From Chelydra serpentina (taxonomy: Eukaryota > Chordata > Testudines > Chelydridae): a stretch of 64,000 nt of DNA. Position numbers and translations under genes: made by a program. The notes beneath the pieces are model-generated. The model was not told where the DNA came from. It saw only the letters and a program-made list of their open reading frames with translations, and ran no database searches. The stretch is from NCBI GenBank assembly GCA_037349315.1, contig JBAIAC010000027.1, positions 2,170,001-2,234,000 on the forward strand, written 5' to 3'. This document shows positions 62,950-64,000 of the stretch, piece by piece; position 1 is the first letter of the stretch; each line of letters begins with the position of its first letter.

Positions 62950-63145
62950 GAGTGGCCAGGCTTATGCTACAGACCTATACCGGCAGAACTACGGCGCTCA
63001 GGGATGTGAAAAAGCTACCGCCTCTCGGGGAGGTGGGTTAACTACACCGACAGGAGACGTTCTCCCGTCAGTGTTGGGGCATCCTCACTTACGCGCTGCA
63101 GCTGCACCGATGCAGCGTTTTACGTGTCGGTCTGCCCCCAGGCTG
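62950..63145. mobile_element. Probable non-autonomous DNA transposon fragment
   Basis: CTATACCGGCAGAACTACGG, CTCAGGGATGTGAAAAAGCT, ACCGCCTCTCGGGGAGGTGG and CACCGACAGGAGACGTTCTC resemble blocks of a turtle/crocodilian repeat that carries 'gcyccycgagaggyggtagcta' and 'ccgacggaagaattcttccgtcgg'. Ends and duplications not resolved; identification from general memory of such repeats. Confidence 0.4.
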
Positions 63146-63254
63146 AGCACACAGGATTCCTTACACAGTGCAAGCAGCTAGCCATAATAATGCAAAGAAA
63201 GGTTTTGGGTTCATAGTACTAAAGCCTAAGAGAACCTGGCTTCAAGAGAGCAAC

Positions 63255-63360
63255 AATCACGTGACTCTAGTCAAAAGTCATCCCATTTGCTTCAGTTTAC
63301 CCATCTGGAAAAATGGAACCAGCTGTCTGTAAAGTGCCTTGAAAGGCTCGAGAGACGCAC
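63255..63360 (+). repeat. MIR/CORE-type SINE 3' fragment
   Basis: TTTGCTTCAGTTTACCCATC then TGGAAAAATGGAACCAGCTG and GTAAAGTGCCTTGAAAGGCT is the sense 3' half (cctcagtttcccatctg..aaatgg..gtaaagcgctttga). Confidence 0.65.
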
Positions 63361-64000
63361 AGAAGCATTGCTCTGACAGCACTCCCAAATCAAACAATTC
63401 TTTAGCAAAAAGGGTGGTTAAAGCAGTAACAGCCGACACTGAGAAATTCTGGTATTAAATGTTTACGGCAGATGTACAATACCATGCATTTTTTAAAGTA
63501 GTGATACAGACTGGAAATGAGGAAGCAAAGGGGGCATACGATCCCATCCCCAAAGACTCTTAGGTCTCCAAGTCAAGACATTCTCAGACTAAATCCCTAC
63601 ATGATGTATTATTCTAGCTCTATATATTGTTTAAATATCTCTGGACTGCTAATGTACATAATCAGCCTTGCTAAGCAGAAAAGTTATACCCAAGGGAGTG
63701 CTTCTAAGAGTTATCATCTGCTCCGTGCTTATTTAAATGCTTGGCTCTGTCCAAGACTAGCTTGCTTTTATTCTATGAGCAAAGAAATAAGATGTACCTT
63801 CAGTGAGAGTCTGAATGCACTTTAACCAACTTGGAAAAACTCAAACAGCAGAATTTATTCTTCATTTCAAGGAACAAAAAAGGCTAAACAAACTGCCAGT
63901 TTGGTTTTCTTAAAATGAATCCCCATTTTATAATGTACCTTCCCCCTTTCAGGATTAATACAGACAGTCCTGCAGGGCATTCTTTGAATTGTATCTTCAT

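Larger units (their letters stand above)
15655..64000 (-). other. SSH2: SSH2 slingshot protein phosphatase gene, lacking its first exon(s)
   Basis: Slingshot phosphatases remove the inhibitory phosphate from Ser3 of ADF/cofilin and so promote actin filament turnover; they are activated by F-actin binding. Thirteen coding exons on the minus strand join in frame into 1,331 residues ending ...KRTSNPFYNTM. The order is N-terminal PH-like region (visible residues 1 to about 205), DEK-C-like domain (about 208-265), dual-specificity phosphatase domain (about 270-412, HCKMGVSR at 355-362), then a long serine-rich tail. Human SSH2 is about 1,423 residues; adding about 36 missing N-terminal residues places the catalytic Cys at about 392, as in human. 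The visible first exon begins with a split Ser codon, so the start codon lies right of base 64000. The neighbouring coronin and the FYNTM C-terminus favour SSH2 over SSH1 or SSH3. Confidence 0.93.
52471..64000 (-). other. SSH2 upstream intron (first exon(s) not in window)
   Basis: 11.5 kb upstream of the first visible SSH2 exon. I searched the minus strand for the acidic N-terminal exon expected before ISESF and found none, so the start codon and promoter lie beyond the window. It holds a 60-bp satellite, a terminal MITE, several SINE pieces, a 20-base G-run and a long hairpin, described separately. No other gene is supported. Confidence 0.75.

Overview
The window is vertebrate nuclear DNA, most likely from a sauropsid and perhaps a turtle or crocodilian. 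It has short coding exons with GT..AG introns, CR1 LINE-like protein remnants, MIR/CORE-type SINE fragments, hAT-type MITEs and a strong GC contrast along its length. The species call is an inference from repeat style and protein resemblance, not from a search. I see no bacterial, viral or CRISPR content.

Two genes lie head-to-tail on the minus strand. At low coordinates (1 to about 9,840) is the 5' part of a coronin. Four coding exons (6149-5950, 3000-2878, 485-356, 267-86) join in frame into 211 residues beginning [16 protein letters not shown], which best fits CORO6. The remaining exons lie beyond base 1. A non-coding first exon probably lies near 9,582-9,840 in a CpG-rich patch. At high coordinates is the slingshot cofilin phosphatase SSH2. 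Thirteen coding exons between 52470 and 19403 join in frame into 1,331 residues plus stop, with a 3' UTR of about 3.75 kb ending at a poly(A) signal near 15,675. The first one or two SSH2 exons lie beyond base 64000, so 52471-64000 is upstream intron. The order SSH2 then CORO6 matches what I recall of human 17q11.2.

The genes are functionally related. SSH2 dephosphorylates and so activates ADF/cofilin, and coronins bind F-actin and modulate cofilin and Arp2/3 action. The 5.8 kb between them is GC-rich and shows no gene.

The rest is introns and repeats. Three GC-rich minisatellites lie in the coronin half: 1330-2650, 9234-9525 and 9845-10700. A 60-bp satellite (57505-58600) in SSH2 intronic DNA is interrupted at its end by a small MITE. 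Two clear hAT-like MITEs carry 8-bp target-site duplications (29756-29906 and 46340-46801). A CR1 ORF2 remnant lies at 50190-50622. A long imperfect hairpin (61330-61480) is not explained by any gene.

I did not find a new multi-gene biological system. The most unusual items are the hairpin, the 60-bp satellite with its terminal insertion, and the G-rich minisatellite next to the presumed CORO6 promoter.
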